DNA of 7,423 nt from Planctomycetota bacterium. Lineage in GTDB: Bacteria; Planctomycetota; GCA-002687715; DRQF01. Within the stretch, counting starts at the first letter, position 1; the number at the start of each line of letters is the position of its first letter. Where the stretch lies: contig JAJRYU010000152.1 of assembly GCA_024275615.1 (NCBI GenBank), forward strand, positions 1-7,423, given 5' to 3'. The notes under the pieces are model-generated. The model was not told where the DNA came from. It made no database searches and saw nothing but the letters and a program-made list of their open reading frames with translations. Positions 5,917 through 7,423 of the stretch are shown piece after piece. The translations under genes were made by a program, and so were the position numbers.

Positions 5917-6880
5917 ACAAACAAGAGCACACCTCCTCACTGTGTTGCTGCTGCTGCTGACGGCCTGCGGAACCTCGATCGACAACACACGTTGGCGCGA
6001 GTACACCGTAGGCCGTGAGTACAGTCGGGCCCGCCTCCTCCTATCTGAAAACAAGAAAGACGACGCCCGCCGGATTTTCAGCAATCTGCGTCGCTTAGAA
6101 CCAACTAATCTTGGCGCACTCTATAACGAAGCGCGCTTGACGATCGATTCCGGTGATCGTGAGACACTGGCCGAAGAACTCCTAGCTCTGATTGACAGCG
6201 CCAAGAATCCCAAACTCCACGCTGCTTATCTGAGCGCACTTTCGCAGATTACTACTGACCGCCACCGCCGCGAAGATCTCTTGGCCAAAGCCTTGGAAAT
6301 CGATCCAGAAAACTGCCTCGCCCACGCCTTGTTGGCTCTAAGACTGGATGAACGCGGAGAATTCACAAAAGCCTATGAACACAATCTGCGAGCCGCCCAA
6401 GGATCTGAACCGCCGCCCAGAGTGTTTCGTAGACTTGGGGCCTATGAAGCGGAACACGGTAAACGCGACGATGCAATCAAACACTTTGAGAGTTACCTGA
6501 TTTTTGAGCCCGATGATGTCCTTGTGCTTTACAATCTGGGTACTCTTTATCTACACGCAGAGGACTGGAGCAAAGCAGAAAGCTACTTGTCAGCGGCCTA
6601 CGGCTTGGATCGCCAAGATTTGGACATCACGTTGAACTACGCCAAGGCCGCCATCGAAAATGGCCGCTACGAAATCGCCAAGACTCTCCTCGATCGGGCC
6701 AAACGCTTGAATCCGAAAGAGCCAATGATCTACTACAATCTCGCAGTCTTTCAGGCCGAGCGTTTGAACAAGTATCGCGATGCGATTCGGAATTTCGCAA
6801 GCTACTTGGCGAACGGCGGAACTGAGATCCGGCGGGTCAATGGCTGGATCGTCGAATTGAAGGAGAAACTCGAAAAGTGA
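5831..6880 (+). CDS. Periplasmic lipoprotein with about eight TPR repeats
   Basis: The product, 349 residues from the chosen start, has a signal peptide with a long basic n-region (KKRKWRWALQTNKQTR, 17-32), a leucine core (35-43) and the lipobox LTAC with Cys46. After it come about eight tetratricopeptide repeats from about 64 to 330, clearest at PRVFRRLGAYEAEHGKRDDA (196-215), VLVLYNLGTLYLHAEDWSKA (230-249) and MIYYNLAVFQAERLNKYRDA (299-318). TPR proteins anchored this way usually act as scaffolds for envelope complexes; the partner is unknown. The start is uncertain. GTG at 5831 has GAGGT 5 bases before it but overlaps the previous gene by 86 bases; ATGs at 5810 and 5819 are alternatives. 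A start after the previous stop (GTG 5942) would leave no basic n-region. The stop overlaps the next start by 4 bases (GTGA). Confidence 0.85.
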   Translation: MPKRFISTTTTSATSDKKRKWRWALQTNKQTRAHLLTVLLLLLTACGTSIDNTRWREYTVGREYSRARLLLSENKKDDARRIFSNLRRLEPTNLGALYNEARLTIDSGDRETLAEELLALIDSAKNPKLHAAYLSALSQITTDRHRREDLLAKALEIDPENCLAHALLALRLDERGEFTKAYEHNLRAAQGSEPPPRVFRRLGAYEAEHGKRDDAIKHFESYLIFEPDDVLVLYNLGTLYLHAEDWSKAESYLSAAYGLDRQDLDITLNYAKAAIENGRYEIAKTLLDRAKRLNPKEPMIYYNLAVFQAERLNKYRDAIRNFASYLANGGTEIRRVNGWIVELKEKLEK

Positions 6881-7320
6881 CTGACACAAAACTGAATCGA
6901 GCTGAAACCAGCTTTGCACGGGAGCGTTGCAAAGACATGCTTTTGGGGCGGGGGTTTGCTTTAGTCGTCGAGACCGAGACACACGCTGACGGCTGGCGAG
7001 CTGAATTCTTAGGGTCTGGAAGTCAAAATGAAGTGGTACTTCTGGCGCACAAGCCGTCCTGCGCTCCTTTCGTAACTCTCGATGTCACGGTTGCTTTGAA
7101 TCACTTTGACTCAACGCTGGATTGTGCGAAACTCATGGATCAGACCAGCGATTTCGATGTCTCTGTCTATCTCTCTGAGAGTCAAGACAACCTCATTCAT
7201 CTCACCAGCCGCTTGCTGATTTCCGGCATTAACGAAGCCGACCTTGATTTCACATTGAACAACTTGTTGATTTGCCGCGAGGCAGTTTTGAACGGTGACG
7301 AGGACGTTGCCGTACAATGA
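6877..7320 (+). CDS. Small conserved-looking protein, possible YbjN / secretion-chaperone-like fold
   Basis: No family is recognised with confidence. The 147 residues have no signal peptide or membrane segment, are acidic, and seem to run helix (8-26), three strands (27-34, 39-46, 51-58), a further strand (66-72), helix (76-88), two strands (92-100, 104-115), helix (119-138). This alternation resembles the YbjN and CesT-type secretion chaperone fold, especially the pattern of a strand pair SDFDVSVYLS then IHLTSRLLISG, followed by a long helix. That is inference from predicted structure, not from motifs. It starts with GTG inside the stop of the TPR gene (AAGGAG 11 bases upstream) and ends by overlapping the dtd start (ATGA). 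Such coupling at both ends argues it is a real gene made together with its neighbours. Confidence 0.8.
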   Translation: MTDTKLNRAETSFARERCKDMLLGRGFALVVETETHADGWRAEFLGSGSQNEVVLLAHKPSCAPFVTLDVTVALNHFDSTLDCAKLMDQTSDFDVSVYLSESQDNLIHLTSRLLISGINEADLDFTLNNLLICREAVLNGDEDVAVQ

Positions 7321-7423
7321 AGGTTGTGGTACAGAGAGTCAGCCAAGCGCAAGTCACGGTCGAGGGAATTGTCGTTGGTTCGATTGAGCACGGGCTTTGC
7401 CTACTCGTGGGAATTGGACAAGA
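7317..7423 (+). CDS. dtd: D-aminoacyl-tRNA deacylase, N-terminal part only
   Basis: Dtd removes D-amino acids such as D-tyrosine wrongly attached to tRNA, and also glycine from tRNA-Ala; it works as a cytosolic dimer on the tRNA ester. Only the first 35 codons are in the window, but they read MKVVVQRVSQAQVTVEG (1-17) and then HGLCLLVGIGQ (25-35), which match the start of the family almost word for word. The conserved SQxxT motif and the C-terminal catalytic threonine motif lie beyond the edge. The ATG overlaps the preceding stop (ATGA), and GAGGA is 12 bases upstream, so it is probably translated by coupling. It appears to be the fourth gene of the lipoprotein group. Confidence 0.93.
   Translation, partial: MKVVVQRVSQAQVTVEGIVVGSIEHGLCLLVGIGQ

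Noticed and set aside
5945..5959. TTG(CTG)4 triplet run as a phase-variable repeat
   Set aside because: It encodes the leucine core of a signal peptide. Unit changes of three would not shift the frame, and four copies is short.
1..7423. CRISPR array, insertion sequence, tRNA gene, defence or toxin-antitoxin system
   Set aside because: I saw no regularly spaced repeats, transposase motifs, terminal inverted repeats, cloverleaf sequence or recognisable defence or toxin domains.

Overview
The window is a bacterial chromosome segment of about 52% GC by eye, packed with genes and apparently free of mobile elements. The organism is probably Gram-negative: two consecutive genes carry lipoprotein signal peptides and one encodes a long periplasmic TPR protein. 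SecD and SecF are fused in a single long, divergent polypeptide with an enlarged periplasmic part. That architecture, with trmD-rplS next to secDF and ribE next to trpS, suggests the Planctomycetota/PVC group or another little-cultured phylum. No rRNA is present, so this placement is a weak inference.

Layout. The left half reads leftward: trmD (tRNA m1G37 methyltransferase), rplS (ribosomal protein L19), a probable terminator, then secDF from a GTG start. The secDF gene fills positions 1-2250 and runs off the left edge. The 91-bp gap at 3482-3572 is a divergent promoter region. From it ribE (riboflavin synthase) and trpS (tryptophanyl-tRNA synthetase) read rightward and overlap by 8 bases. 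After a 141-bp gap (5197-5337) comes a tightly packed rightward group: a small lipoprotein, an eight-repeat TPR lipoprotein, a 147-residue protein of unknown function, and the start of dtd (D-aminoacyl-tRNA deacylase), cut by the right edge. The last two junctions are 4-base stop/start overlaps, and the first junction appears to overlap by 86 bases.

How the genes work together. Most of the window is translation and secretion housekeeping: L19, TrmD, TrpRS and Dtd act on ribosomes or tRNA, SecDF drives the late stage of Sec export, and RibE makes riboflavin. The least described part is the lipoprotein / TPR-lipoprotein / small-protein group (5338-7320). It looks like an envelope-associated module co-transcribed with dtd.

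The most unusual signals are four. The SecF-half periplasmic domain appears to be tandemly duplicated. A perfect 9-bp inverted repeat would mask the ribosome-binding site of the small lipoprotein gene. The two lipoprotein genes overlap unusually far. The 147-residue protein has a predicted alpha/beta layout resembling YbjN and type III secretion chaperones. I found no evidence of a defence system, CRISPR array, insertion sequence, tRNA or riboswitch.
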